The translations under genes were made by a program, and so were the position numbers. Of a stretch of DNA of 64,000 nucleotides, positions 36,412 through 45,290 are shown in pieces. The notes beneath the pieces were generated by a model. That model searched no databases. It saw only the letters and a program-made list of their open reading frames with translations, and was not told the origin of the DNA. Position 1 is the first letter of the stretch, and the number at the start of each line of letters is the position of its first letter. This DNA comes from an uncultured Ruminococcus sp. GTDB taxonomy: Bacteria > Bacillota > Clostridia > Oscillospirales > Acutalibacteraceae. The stretch is from assembly GCA_902762375.1 (NCBI GenBank), contig CACWNY010000003.1:19491-83490 (forward strand). The letters run 5' to 3'.

Positions 36412-37164
36412 ATGGCAGTAGTATCAATGAAACAGCTTTTGGAGGCAGGCGTACATTTCGGTCACCAGACAAGAAGATGGAACCCTAAAATGCAGGAGTA
36501 CATTTTCACCGAAAGAAACGGTATCTATATTATTGACCTTCAAAAGACAGTAAGAAAACTGGAAGAGGCTTACAGATTTGTCCGTGACCTTTCTATGGAA
36601 GGCAAGAGTGTACTGTTTGTCGGAACAAAGAAACAGGCACAGGATTCTGTCAAGGAAGAAGCTGAAAGAGCAGGAGCATTCTATGTCAATGCAAGATGGC
36701 TTGGCGGTATGATGACAAACTTCACCACTATCCAGAGAAGAATTAACAGATTAAAACAACTTCGTGCTATGGAAGCAGACGGTACTTTTGATTTACTCCC
36801 CAAAAAGGAAGTTATCAAACTGAATCTTGAAATCGAAAAACTGGAAAAATTCATGGGCGGTATCAAAGAGATGAAAGAAATGCCTGGAGCATTGTTCATT
36901 GTTGACCCCCGCAAAGAAAGAATTGCCGTTGCTGAGGCAAAGAAACTTGGTATTCCCATAGTAGCTATTGTAGACACCAACTGTGACCCTGATGAAATCG
37001 ACTATGTTATTCCTGGTAACGATGACGCTATCCGTGCGGTAAAACTCATTGCAGGAGCAATCGCAAATGCTATTATTGAGGGTAACGAGGGCAGAATGGG
37101 TGCAGCAGCAGAAACAACCGAAGAAGCTGACGAAACACCTGTAGCCGAAGAAGTTGCAGAATAA
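36412..37164 (+). CDS. rpsB: 30S ribosomal protein S2
   Basis: This 250-residue protein begins [27 protein letters not shown] and contains [27 protein letters not shown], and [29 protein letters not shown], all diagnostic for S2. An acidic, alanine-rich tail (about 230-250) follows. S2 binds late to the 30S subunit. It is co-transcribed with tsf 45 bases downstream, the usual bacterial order. Confidence 0.98.
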   Translation: MAVVSMKQLLEAGVHFGHQTRRWNPKMQEYIFTERNGIYIIDLQKTVRKLEEAYRFVRDLSMEGKSVLFVGTKKQAQDSVKEEAERAGAFYVNARWLGGMMTNFTTIQRRINRLKQLRAMEADGTFDLLPKKEVIKLNLEIEKLEKFMGGIKEMKEMPGALFIVDPRKERIAVAEAKKLGIPIVAIVDTNCDPDEIDYVIPGNDDAIRAVKLIAGAIANAIIEGNEGRMGAAAETTEEADETPVAEEVAE

Positions 37165-37209
37165 TTCTGATAAACAGGTAAAACACTTTTTGAGAAAGGA
37201 TTGATAAAA

Positions 37210-38118
37210 ATGGCATTTACAGCAAAAGATGTAAAGGCATTGAGAGAGAAGACAGGCTGTGGCATGATGGACTGTAAAAAGGCACTGACACAGGCTGACG
37301 GTGATATGGAAAAGGCAATCGACTTTTTGAGAGAACAAGGTCTGGCAAAACAGGCTAAGAAAAGCGGAAGAATTGCTGCTGAGGGTGTTGCTTTTGCAAA
37401 GACAAGTGCAGACGGTAAAATCGGTGTAGTTATCGAAGTCAACGCAGAAACAGACTTTGTGGCTAAGAACGCAGATTTCCAGGCATTTGTAGAAACCTGT
37501 GCAGATACCGTTATTGAGCAGAACCCTGCTGATGTTGACGCTTTACTGGCTTGTACAGCAAGTGGTTCAACAGAAACGGTTGACGCTTTGCTCAAAGAGA
37601 AAGTATTGACTATCGGCGAAAACATCAAAATCAGAAGATTTACCCGTTTTGAAGGCAATGTTGTTGCTTATGTACACGCTGGCGGAAGAATTGGTGTTAT
37701 CGTAAACTTTGATACTGATGTTGCTTACAATGACGCATTTGTTGCTTACGGTAAAGATATTGCTATGCAGATTGCAGCAATCAACCCTTCATTCCTTACT
37801 AAGGAAGATGTTTCCGCAGAAACACTTGAACACGAAAAGAAAATCCTTATGGAACAGGTTATCAACGAGGGTAAACCTGCAAAAATTGCTGAAAAAATCG
37901 TTATGGGTAAAATCGGCAAATTCTATAAGGAAAACTGTCTTGTTGAGCAGGCTTTCGTAAAAGACGGCAACATGAATGTTACACAGTACACCAATACGGT
38001 TGCTAAAGAGCTTGGCGGTTCTATCAAGATTACCGCATTTGTCCGTTATGAGAAGGGCGAAGGCTTAGAAAAGAGAGAAGATAACTTTGCTGATGAAGTT
38101 GCTTCAATGGTAAAATAA
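37210..38118 (+). CDS. tsf: Translation elongation factor Ts
   Basis: This 302-residue protein carries the N-terminal UBA-like domain (AFTAKDVKALREKTGCGMMDCKKAL), the EF-Ts signature (GVVIEVNAETDFVAKN) and the two core subdomains (HAGGRIGVIVNFDTD; MGKIGKFYKENCLVEQAFVKD). It exchanges GDP for GTP on EF-Tu. AAAGGA precedes ATG 37210. A perfect terminator follows. Confidence 0.98.
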   Translation: MAFTAKDVKALREKTGCGMMDCKKALTQADGDMEKAIDFLREQGLAKQAKKSGRIAAEGVAFAKTSADGKIGVVIEVNAETDFVAKNADFQAFVETCADTVIEQNPADVDALLACTASGSTETVDALLKEKVLTIGENIKIRRFTRFEGNVVAYVHAGGRIGVIVNFDTDVAYNDAFVAYGKDIAMQIAAINPSFLTKEDVSAETLEHEKKILMEQVINEGKPAKIAEKIVMGKIGKFYKENCLVEQAFVKDGNMNVTQYTNTVAKELGGSIKITAFVRYEKGEGLEKREDNFADEVASMVK

Positions 38119-38132
38119 TTCTGAAAGTTTCT

Positions 38133-38162
38133 TTAGTGGGGGCTTAGACCCCCACTTTTTTC
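38133..38162 (+). terminator. Intrinsic terminator of rpsB-tsf
   Basis: AGTGGGGG and CCCCCACT form the stem around CTTAGA, followed by a T run. Confidence 0.93.
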
Positions 38163-38167
38163 AGCAT

Positions 38168-38372
38168 TAAGAGGTTAAGGGCGTTGCCCTTAACAATCCT
38201 ATCAGGGGCGTTGCCCCTGAACCCCACGAACTTTTTGAAAAAAGTTCGACAAAAACTTTTAAGTTGTCATAGCCATACTTTGAGATAACAATCCGAACGC
38301 AGTGAGCCGAAAAAGTTTTTTGTTCACTTTTTTTCAAAAAAGTGGGCAGGGTTAAGGGGTTGGGAACACAGA
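38168..38372. repeat. Mosaic repeat, head-to-head double copy (partial second half)
   Basis: The reverse half has AAGGGCGTTGCCCTT, CAGGGGCGTTGCCCCTG and AAAAAGTTCGACAAA. The junction carries CCGAACGCAGTGAGCC. The forward half keeps only the GTTCACTTTTTTTC hairpin and GGGCAGGGTTAAGGGG. Confidence 0.85.
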
Positions 38373-38389
38373 CACTGTGCGGCAGTCCC

Positions 38390-39154
38390 TTAATTAGTGT
38401 GCATTCGTCCTTCGTGGTCGGTGTAATATTTTCCTTTGAGCAGTAATTCGGAAATGGGAACTATCGTGTAACCTTCTTCTTTGATGGTATCAATAATTGT
38501 GGGTAATGCTTCGGGTGTATTTTCTGCACCGTTGTGCATGAGGATAATACTGCCGTTTTTCAGATTGTTCTTAATTCTTTCTACCATCTGTTGCGGTGTG
38601 GGGTTTTTCCAGTCCAGACTGTCAATATCCCACTGAATACAATACATATTGATATCATTGGTTACCGTGACGACATTATTATTGTAATCTCCATACGGTG
38701 GTCGGAAAAGTGTGGGACGCTTTTTAATGAGTTTCTCAATTTTGGTATTGCACTGTTCAAGTTCGTCTTTTACTTTATCGTCTGAGAGTTGCGGTAAATG
38801 AGGGTGCGTGTCAGAATGATTGCCCACATCATGCCCCCTTTTGGCAATTTCCTTTACAGATTCGGGATATTTATCTACCCACATTCCTACAAGAAAAAAA
38901 GTCGCTTTTACCTTTTTTTCGTCCAGAATATTCAGTAAAGTTTCTGTCTGTTCATTGCCCCACGCTGCGTCGAACGAAATACTGACCTGTTTTTTGTCTG
39001 TTTCGACACAGTATATCGGAATTTTTCTCTCTGTCGTAGATACATCAATGACTTTTGCATAACTTTTTCCGAATATACCAATACCTGTCAAAAATAATGC
39101 CAATGCTCCCATAATAATCAGTAACCGCCTTTTGGTAAACACAAAAAATTTCAT
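38390..39154 (-). CDS. Polysaccharide deacetylase (PdaB-like, NodB domain)
   Basis: This 254-residue protein has one N-terminal membrane helix (about 10-28) and a NodB domain with the five usual motifs: SFDAAWG (catalytic/metal Asp), HSDTHPHL (metal His pair), RPPYGDYNN, WDIDSLDW and ILMHNG. It should deacetylate peptidoglycan or another amino-sugar polymer outside the membrane. The PdaB-like form is often linked to sporulation, but sporulation in this organism is not shown. The C-terminus (EGRMHTN) runs close to a repeat. Confidence 0.9.
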   Translation of the reverse strand: MKFFVFTKRRLLIIMGALALFLTGIGIFGKSYAKVIDVSTTERKIPIYCVETDKKQVSISFDAAWGNEQTETLLNILDEKKVKATFFLVGMWVDKYPESVKEIAKRGHDVGNHSDTHPHLPQLSDDKVKDELEQCNTKIEKLIKKRPTLFRPPYGDYNNNVVTVTNDINMYCIQWDIDSLDWKNPTPQQMVERIKNNLKNGSIILMHNGAENTPEALPTIIDTIKEEGYTIVPISELLLKGKYYTDHEGRMHTN

Positions 39155-39201
39155 TATCTATCCGCCTCCTGTTTTATTATATTATATCTATGTATATTTT
39201 C

Positions 39202-39227
39202 AGCAGATTATGATTGTCTGCTGAGTT
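39202..39227. other. Small hairpin in the divergent intergenic region
   Basis: TCAGCAG and CTGCTGA flank an 11-base loop upstream of the deacetylase. The rest of 39155-39357 is AT-rich with no gene that I can support. Confidence 0.4.
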
Positions 39228-39357
39228 TTACGCTTAATTGTATAGAATACAATTAAAAAGTACAAAATTGACTACTATTATCTCTTATATATCTTATTTG
39301 TGCAATTAAACACTTGAAATTTGTTTAATTTTCAGTCGAATTTTGAGAAATTTACTA

Positions 39358-39385
39358 TTGTCAAAAAAAATAAATGATGTATAAT
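39358..39385 (+). promoter_or_regulatory. Promoter for the YbjN-like gene
   Basis: TTGTCA (39358-39363) and TATAAT (39380-39385) are separated by 16 bases. The perfect palindrome ATAACCATTATGGTTAT lies at 39411-39427, about 20 bases after the expected start of transcription, where a repressor could act. Confidence 0.7.
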
Positions 39386-39465
39386 ATAGGTAGGACGGAT
39401 ATTATTTGGGATAACCATTATGGTTATTTTGTCTGAAATCATTTTATTTTCGGAGATGTGAAATC

Positions 39466-40446
39466 ATGATACAGCAGGAGAACAGTCAACAGGCACAGTC
39501 CATATTTGAAGCACTTTGTTTTGCCCTGACAAAACTGGAATGGGACTATGATAAAAATTCATCAAAATTACAGATTACCACTACTGTGTGGGGAGATGAT
39601 ATTCCTATGGAGATTGTCATCACCACCGAAAGTGAAAAACAGCGTGTCATATTATATTCAGTCGTTCCCTTTGAAGTTGCAGATAACAAAGAGGCAGATA
39701 TTGCTTTAGCTTTGAGTATGATAAATACCAATCTGGCATATGGCAGTTTCAAATATAACATTGCTGAAAAGAAGGTATATTTTCAGCTTGTCAGTCGTTT
39801 TGACGGCTGTGAGATGAGTACATCTGTTTTTGAACAGATACTGACCTATGCAGTAAAAATAATTGATGACTATAATGATAAACTGTTATTGTTAGCTGAT
39901 AATCTGATGACACTGGACGAATTTACAGAATTTCTGACAGCTTTAATCGAAAAGGAAGGTATAAAGGAAAAGGAGGAACGCACAGAAAAAGAAAATGAAA
40001 ATGTGGAAGGAATATTTGAGAAAATAAAAAATGTAGCAGCGTTGGAAACAGCAGAGTACACAGTAAATCCTGAAGAATTATCCGTCAATTTTACCGTTGT
40101 GGGAGAAGATTTGCCTATGGATATCACAGTGAGAGCAGATAAGGAAAATCAGATTATCAGTGTAACATCTCCGATGCCTTATAAAATCAGCTTAGACAAC
40201 AGAGTGGTTTGTGGTATTGCAGTGTGTGCGGTTTCCGAAAGACTTGAAGCAGGCAATTTTGACTATGAGATTATCAACGGAATTATCACTTTCAGAGTGA
40301 CAACACCGTTTAAAGACTGTGTTGTTGAACAGGAACTGATTGCCAATATGGTTGCTTATGCAAGCAAAATGACAGACGATTACAATGACAGATTTCTGGC
40401 ACTGGATAAAGGTTTCCTGAAACTGGAGAATTTCATCAGCCAATAA
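39466..40446 (+). CDS. Protein with two tandem YbjN-like domains
   Basis: This 326-residue protein contains two copies of one domain. The first (about 5-155) runs FEALCFALTKLEWDYDKN...GDDIPMEIVI...VFEQILTYAVKIIDDYNDKLL. The second (about 185-325) runs EDLPMDITVRAD...LIANMVAYASKMTDDYNDRFLALD. They are joined by a glutamate-rich linker (KEKEERTEKENENVEG). The fold resembles YbjN/type III chaperone-like domains; function is unknown. CGGAGATG precedes the ATG. A promoter and palindrome lie upstream, and the XRE gene follows after 32 bases. Confidence 0.7.
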   Translation: MIQQENSQQAQSIFEALCFALTKLEWDYDKNSSKLQITTTVWGDDIPMEIVITTESEKQRVILYSVVPFEVADNKEADIALALSMINTNLAYGSFKYNIAEKKVYFQLVSRFDGCEMSTSVFEQILTYAVKIIDDYNDKLLLLADNLMTLDEFTEFLTALIEKEGIKEKEERTEKENENVEGIFEKIKNVAALETAEYTVNPEELSVNFTVVGEDLPMDITVRADKENQIISVTSPMPYKISLDNRVVCGIAVCAVSERLEAGNFDYEIINGIITFRVTTPFKDCVVEQELIANMVAYASKMTDDYNDRFLALDKGFLKLENFISQ

Positions 40447-40478
40447 ACCCATGATGTATTTGGAAAGATTTGGTGATA

Positions 40479-40754
40479 TGCGTGTATACTAAAGAAAAAT
40501 TCATAAACAGTATGGCAGAGAATATGCCTGTACTGAGAAAGAAACTCAGATTATCACAGGAAAATCTGGCAGATATTATCGGTGTGAGCAGATATACCAT
40601 CATGCTGATAGAGAATAAAAAAAGAAAAATGACATGGACAATGTTTCTGGCATTGTTTCTTGTATTTGAACGCAACGAACAGACAGCGGTATTATTGGAA
40701 ACTTTTGAAATTTCTTGTAAGGAACTGGAAAATTTTATTGTAACCGTACAATAA
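40479..40754 (+). CDS. XRE-family helix-turn-helix protein
   Basis: This protein of about 91 residues has a single HTH_3 domain: MPVLRKKLRLSQENLADIIGVSRYTIMLIENKKRKMTWTMFLAL. A short C-terminal helix follows. The start is uncertain: GTG 40479 gives the family-like YTKEKF, with GTG 40473 and ATG 40512 as alternatives. It follows the YbjN-like gene closely and could bind the palindrome at that gene's promoter. A strong terminator follows directly. Confidence 0.75.
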   Translation, partial: CVYTKEKFINSMAENMPVLRKKLRLSQENLADIIGVSRYTIMLIENKKRKMTWTMFLALFLVFERNEQTAVLLETFEISCKELENFIVTVQ

Positions 40755-40798
40755 CAAAAAAAGTCGCTTTTTATCATACAAAAAGCGACTTTTTTTGA
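40755..40798. terminator. Strong terminator
   Basis: AAAAAAAGTCGCTTTTT and AAAAAGCGACTTTTTTT form a 17-bp stem that can work in both directions. Confidence 0.93.
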
Positions 40799-40819
40799 CA
40801 GATATCAGAGGTGAAAAAA

Positions 40820-41620
40820 TTGAATATCGTAGCAGTTGATGATGAAGTATTTGCGTTGAGTGACCTTGAAGAAGTGCTTTTGGAATGTTTGCCGAACACC
40901 GAAATACACTGTTTTGATAATGCGGAAGATGTGATTGTCTATGCAAAAGAGCATAAAATCGACATTGCTTTTCTGGATATTGAAATGAACAATATTACAG
41001 GAATACAGCTAGCACAGAATTTGTTGTCTATTTATGACAGAACCAATATTATTTTTGTGACAGGGTATTCCGAATATGCACTGGAGGCGTTTTCGGTATA
41101 TGCGAGCGGTTATATTTTGAAACCTGCTGAGAAAAAATCAGTACTTTCGGCACTTTCCAAATTACGCTATCCCATAGAACAAAACCGTCCGAAAGTGACG
41201 GTCAAGACATTCAGTAATTTTGAAATTTATGTCAACGGTCAGCCTGTGCATTTTGCCAGAGCGAAATCCAAAGAGTTACTTGCCTATCTGATACACAAAA
41301 ACGGAACAGGTTGTTCCCTGAAAGAACTGGCAAGTGTTTTATATGAAGACAAGGAGTATACACTTTCCCTGCAAAAGCAGTTACAGACGATTATCGCCAC
41401 AATGATGAAATCGCTGAATGCTGAGAATATAGGAGATATTGTTATCAAGCGGTATAATCATCTTTCGGTAGACACATCAAAGATTGATGACTGTGATTAT
41501 TATCGTTTTCTTAGCGGTGACAAAGAGGCTATCAACTCTTATGCAGGAGAATATATGATGAATTACAGTTGGGGAGAATTTACCATAGGTTATTTAGACA
41601 GCAAAGCGTTCGATTACTGA
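40820..41620 (+). CDS. Response regulator with REC and winged-helix/SARP-like output domain
   Basis: This 266-residue protein has a receiver domain (1-120) with the acidic pocket VAVDDE, phospho-acceptor AFLDIEM (D about 52), FVTGYSEYA and conserved lysine in ILKPAE. A C-terminal domain (about 130-265) begins VKTFSNFEIYVNGQPVHFARAKSKELLAYL, the start of OmpR/SARP-type winged helices, and goes on into a BTAD-like region. The start is TTG 40820, placed 6 bases after AGAGGTG; GTG 40811 is part of that site. No kinase is adjacent, but a LytS-type kinase lies at 53828 beyond the phage cassette. Confidence 0.82.
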   Translation: MNIVAVDDEVFALSDLEEVLLECLPNTEIHCFDNAEDVIVYAKEHKIDIAFLDIEMNNITGIQLAQNLLSIYDRTNIIFVTGYSEYALEAFSVYASGYILKPAEKKSVLSALSKLRYPIEQNRPKVTVKTFSNFEIYVNGQPVHFARAKSKELLAYLIHKNGTGCSLKELASVLYEDKEYTLSLQKQLQTIIATMMKSLNAENIGDIVIKRYNHLSVDTSKIDDCDYYRFLSGDKEAINSYAGEYMMNYSWGEFTIGYLDSKAFDY

Positions 41621-41641
41621 CAGAGTTCAGCAATCGAACGC

Positions 41642-41940
41642 CTTTAGTTTAAGGGCTGTCGTAGTTTAAGGGCTGCCGCCCTTAAAAATCCTGCTAAGGG
41701 GCTGCCGCCCCTTAACCCCGCCCACTTTTTTGAAAAAAAGTGGACAAAAAACTTTTAATTGTCACCGCTGACACTCGGATAAACAATCCGAACGAAGTGA
41801 GCCAGAAAAGTTTTTGTCGAACTTTTTTCAAAAAGTTCGTGGGGTCAAGGGGTGAAACCCCTTGTGGGATTTTAAAGGGCGAAGCCCTTTAATGACTAAA
41901 AATTCAAAACAAAATTTGCGTATGCAAATTTTGACATTTA
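41642..41940. repeat. Mosaic repeat, head-to-head double copy
   Basis: The reverse copy has the unusual paired start AGTTTAAGGGCTGTCGTAGTT, GGGGCTGCCGCCCC and AAAAGTGGACAAAA. The junction is CGGATAAACAATCCGAACGAAGTGAGCC. The forward copy is the GTTCGAC/AAGTTCGT version ending with AAATTTGCGTATGCAAATTT. Confidence 0.9.
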
Positions 41941-41970
41941 GAATTTTTTATTTTTGCAGAAAGATTTTTT

Positions 41971-42010
41971 TAAAGATGTACATTATTGCCCAATAGTGTA
42001 CATCTTTTTT
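41971..42010 (+). terminator. Terminator before the phage cassette
   Basis: AAAGATGTACA and TGTACATCTTT form the outer stem with an inner TTATT/AATAG pairing, followed by T. It insulates the phage cassette from the response-regulator transcript. A further small hairpin TGTAAGATTTTCTTACA lies at 42029-42045. Confidence 0.85.
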
Positions 42011-42069
42011 TGTTTTTCCCGTATTGAGTGTAAGATTTTCTTACACATTTCATCATAAGGAGGTTGGGT

Positions 42070-42552
42070 ATGACACCTAAAGAGGAAAAATTCTGTTGTT
42101 TTTATGCGTTAAACGGTAATGCCAGACTTTCGGCGGTACTTTCAGGATATAAAAATTCTCCTGAAATCAAAGCGGTGAAGTTGCTCTCCAGAAAAGATGT
42201 CGGCGAAAAAATCCGCTTTTACCGAAAGGCATACTATGATGATTTACGGGCTTTGGCAATAACAGGATACCGTCAGCTAGCCTTTGGCAGTATTGCGGAC
42301 TGTATAAAACTGATTTACGATATGGATAATCTGCCGTCATTGGATATGATGAATTTATTTATGATATCCGAAATCAAGAAACCTAAAGACGGCTCTATGG
42401 AGATTAAGTTTTTTGACCGCATAAAAGCGTTGGAAAAACTGACCGAAATTGAACAGCTCTCTGAAGAAAGCAGTATACCGTTCTATAAGGCACTGGAAAA
42501 GAGTGCGGATATTTTCAGCAATGACGAGGAGGAGGAAAATGTTCCCGAGTGA
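42070..42552 (+). CDS. terS: Phage terminase small subunit (Terminase_2/XtmA-like)
   Basis: This 160-residue protein starts MTPKEEKFCCFYALNGNARLSAVLSGY, the DNA-binding helix-turn-helix of PBSX-type small terminases, continues with a helical oligomerisation region (VKLLSRKDVGEKIRFYRKAY) and ends in a very acidic tail (SNDEEEENVPE). It selects DNA for packaging and feeds it to the large subunit. AGGAGG precedes ATG 42070. It overlaps terL by 14 bases. It is the first gene of the cassette. Confidence 0.85.
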   Translation: MTPKEEKFCCFYALNGNARLSAVLSGYKNSPEIKAVKLLSRKDVGEKIRFYRKAYYDDLRALAITGYRQLAFGSIADCIKLIYDMDNLPSLDMMNLFMISEIKKPKDGSMEIKFFDRIKALEKLTEIEQLSEESSIPFYKALEKSADIFSNDEEEENVPE

Positions 42553-43786
42553 ATTTTCTCCGAAACAGATGAAATTATTGACATGGTGGTGTCAGGGAAG
42601 TAAGTATTCAGATTGTGATGCCGTTATCTGTGACGGTGCAGTCCGTAGCGGTAAGACTTTATGTATGAGTATTTCTTTTGTATCATGGGCGTTTTACCGT
42701 TTCAACAACGGCAGTTTTGCTTTATGCGGTAAAACAATACGCTCTTTGAGAAGAAATGTGGTTACTCCTTTGATGGGTATGCTAAAACCTATGGGATTTA
42801 CCTGTAATGAGAAATTTTCTCAAAACTTGCTGGAAATTTCTGTCAACGGTAAAACAAATCGTTTCTATCTCTTTGGCGGTAAAGATGAGTCCTCTGCGTC
42901 ATTAATTCAGGGTATGACCCTGTGTGGTGTGCTTTTTGACGAAGTGGCTCTCATGCCTAAATCCTTTGTTGAACAGGCTTTGGCAAGATGTTCGGTTAGT
43001 GGCAGTAAATTCTGGTTCAACTGCAATCCTGAATATCCTCAACACTGGTTCAGAACGGAATGGATTCTGGGCAGAAAAAAGAAAAATGCTCTGTATCTGC
43101 ATTTCACTATGGACGACAACCCCTCTCTTTCTGAAAAAATGAAAAAACGCTATCAATCCCTCTACAGTGGTGCTTTCTATGAAAGATTTATTCTTGGAAA
43201 ATGGGTCAGTGCCGAAGGGTGTGTCTATCCTTTTATGAAAGAGGATAGTTTTGTGAATTTGCCTGAATGTTCGTTTGAAAAATATGTCATCAGTTGCGAT
43301 TATGGTACGGTAAATCCTGCGTCTTTCGGACTTTGGGGATTGTATCGTGATGTATGGTATCGCATTGAAGAATATTATTACGATTCCCGAAAGGTCGGCT
43401 TTCAGAAAACGGATGAAGAACATTATCAGGCTCTGGAAACTCTTGCCTACCACAAAAAAATTGATGATGTCATTGTTGACCCGTCTGCTTCAAGTTTTAT
43501 CCAGACCATTAAACGACACGGTAAATTTCATGTGTCACCTGCTAAAAACGATGTGCTTGACGGTATACGCAAAGTTTCTACGGCTCTCAAGGACGGCAAA
43601 ATCAAAATCTGTAATACCTGTTCGGATACTATTCGGGAGTTCAGTCTTTATCGCTGGCAAAGTGGTGGTGCTGATGTTCCCGTAAAAGAAAATGACCACG
43701 CTATGGACGATATCCGTTATTTTGTTTCAGGTGTCGTTTTCAAACCTCAACATGATTTTATTGTCTTTGCAACAAAACGCTTTTGA
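42539..43786 (+). CDS. terL: Phage terminase large subunit (PBSX/XtmB-like)
   Basis: This 415-residue packaging ATPase/nuclease has an N-terminal ATPase with Walker A-like CDGAVRSGKTL (about 33-43), Walker B GVLFDEVALMP, the coupling segment FWFNCNPEYPQHW, and a C-terminal RNase H-like nuclease with acidic residues in VISCDYGTVNPASFGLW, DDVIVDPSASSF and DHAMDDIRY. All key residues are present, so packaging activity is plausible. GGAGGAGG precedes ATG 42539. This is the usual size for the family. Confidence 0.92.
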   Translation: MFPSEFSPKQMKLLTWWCQGSKYSDCDAVICDGAVRSGKTLCMSISFVSWAFYRFNNGSFALCGKTIRSLRRNVVTPLMGMLKPMGFTCNEKFSQNLLEISVNGKTNRFYLFGGKDESSASLIQGMTLCGVLFDEVALMPKSFVEQALARCSVSGSKFWFNCNPEYPQHWFRTEWILGRKKKNALYLHFTMDDNPSLSEKMKKRYQSLYSGAFYERFILGKWVSAEGCVYPFMKEDSFVNLPECSFEKYVISCDYGTVNPASFGLWGLYRDVWYRIEEYYYDSRKVGFQKTDEEHYQALETLAYHKKIDDVIVDPSASSFIQTIKRHGKFHVSPAKNDVLDGIRKVSTALKDGKIKICNTCSDTIREFSLYRWQSGGADVPVKENDHAMDDIRYFVSGVVFKPQHDFIVFATKRF

Positions 43787-43797
43787 GGAGGTGCTTT

Positions 43798-44952
43798 GTG
43801 AAAAAATTCGGAAAAAATCAAAAAAATTCCACTGTCAGTTCCTCTCAGCCTGTCAAGGCGGTGACGGGGTATGGCTTTCAGAATCCTTTCGGAGCGATAA
43901 ACCATTATATCCCTCTGCATAACTCTCAGAATGTTCTTTACGATACTTTGAGAGAAGCTGTCCCCATCATTGATTCCGCTTTGAATAAACTTGTCAGACT
44001 GCTCGGTACTTTCACGATAGAATGTGCTGACAAAACCGCTCAAAAACAGTTGCAACATTTTCTACAAACCGTGAAAACAAACGGCAACAATATAGGATTT
44101 CACTGTTTTCTGAGTAGTTATTTTGACCGTCTGCTTACCTACGGTACGGCAGTAGCGGAAATTCTTCCCTTCAAAGATTATCACGGTATCTACGGTATCT
44201 ATAACGCTGATAATAATCACATCTTACTGAAATCCAAAACCGAAAATCCTTTGGAACTCTCTGTTTTCGTCAAACAGAAAAACGGTGAGATTATTCCCGT
44301 TCAAAATGAAAATCTCATTTTACTCACTTCCCTTAACCCTAAACCCGACAAAATCGGGGGGACTTCTGTTTTGCAGGGATTACCGTTTGTCAGCAGTATT
44401 CTTCTCAAAATTCTCAATTCCATAGGGCAAAACTGGGACAGAGTGGGAAATATCCGTTATGCTGTCACCTATAAACCTACTGACGATAACTTTGACGGTG
44501 CTTTCACTCAGCAAAGAGCAGATATCATCGCCAGTGAGTGGAGTAAAGCTATGAAAGATAATGGTGTTTCTGATTTCATTGCTGTGGGTGATGTGGATAT
44601 CAAAGTCATCGGTGCGGATAACCAGATACTTGACTGTCAGACCCCTGCACGATTACTTCTGGAACAAATCGTTTCTAAACTGGGTATACCACCCTTTTTA
44701 CTTGGTCTTTCGTGGAGCAGTACAGAAAGAATGTCCTCTCAACAAGCCGACATTCTTACTAGTGAACTGGAACATTATCGTTTCTTATTGAACCCTGTCA
44801 TTGATAAAGTCTGTCGTATGTGGCTTGCTATGAACGGTTTCCCTGCTGAATACGAAATCGTCTGGAGTAATATCAATCTTCAGGACGAAGTAGAATTGGC
44901 TAATGCAAAATTACTCAATGCTAAAGCGGAACAATTAATGCGTAATGCGTAA
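43798..44952 (+). CDS. Phage portal protein
   Basis: This 384-residue protein has portal features: an N-terminal YDTLREAVPIIDSALNKLVRLLG, the wing region FLSSYFDRLLTYGTAVAEILPF, LKSKTENPLELSVF, and the stem/clip-type SPARLLLEQIVSKLGIPPFLLGLSW-like segment (here QTPARLLLEQ). It forms the dodecameric ring for DNA entry. The start is GTG 43798 behind GAGGAGGTG. The C-terminus (AEQLMRNA) is written by a GCGTAATGCGTAA repeat, so the original tail may be lost. At 384 residues it is short for a portal. Confidence 0.85.
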   Translation: MKKFGKNQKNSTVSSSQPVKAVTGYGFQNPFGAINHYIPLHNSQNVLYDTLREAVPIIDSALNKLVRLLGTFTIECADKTAQKQLQHFLQTVKTNGNNIGFHCFLSSYFDRLLTYGTAVAEILPFKDYHGIYGIYNADNNHILLKSKTENPLELSVFVKQKNGEIIPVQNENLILLTSLNPKPDKIGGTSVLQGLPFVSSILLKILNSIGQNWDRVGNIRYAVTYKPTDDNFDGAFTQQRADIIASEWSKAMKDNGVSDFIAVGDVDIKVIGADNQILDCQTPARLLLEQIVSKLGIPPFLLGLSWSSTERMSSQQADILTSELEHYRFLLNPVIDKVCRMWLAMNGFPAEYEIVWSNINLQDEVELANAKLLNAKAEQLMRNA

Positions 44953-45275
44953 TTTAAAAACTTTTCACTGTGTTTGGAATGACAAGAAAAATATATGCTT
45001 GTCAAAATCTGCGTAAGCAGATTTTGTTTGAATTTTGATGCGTTTAAGGGCGAAGCCCTTAAAAATCCCGTGTTAAGGGCTGCCGCCCTTAACAATCCCG
45101 CCCACTTTTTTGAAAAAAAGTGGACAAAAAACTTTTCATTGTCACCGCCAAACCTTAGTGGAAAATCCCGAACGAAGTGAGCCGGAAAAGTTTTTGTCGA
45201 ACTTTTGAGGGCAAGTTCGTGGAGTTCAGGGGCAAAGCCCCTGATAGAGGTTCGGGGACAAAGTCCCCCCCCACA
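44937..45275. repeat. Mosaic repeat, double copy inside the phage operon
   Basis: It starts with AATGCGTAATGCGTAATT at the portal stop. A reverse copy (AAATCTGCGTAAGCAGATTT, AAGGGCGAAGCCCTT, AAGGGCTGCCGCCCTT), the junction CCGAACGAAGTGAGCC and a forward copy with GGGGCAAAGCCCC and GGGGACAAAGTCCCC follow. It lies between portal and protease genes that are normally adjacent. Confidence 0.9.
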
Positions 45276-45290
45276 ACAGGAGGTGATTGC

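Noticed and set aside
37002..37658. 218-codon minus-strand frame across rpsB/tsf
   Set aside because: Antisense shadow of two certain genes; its Ser/Ala-rich composition is the mirror of their codon use.
42902..43453. 183-codon minus-strand frame inside terL
   Set aside because: Antisense to conserved terminase motifs; no family resemblance.
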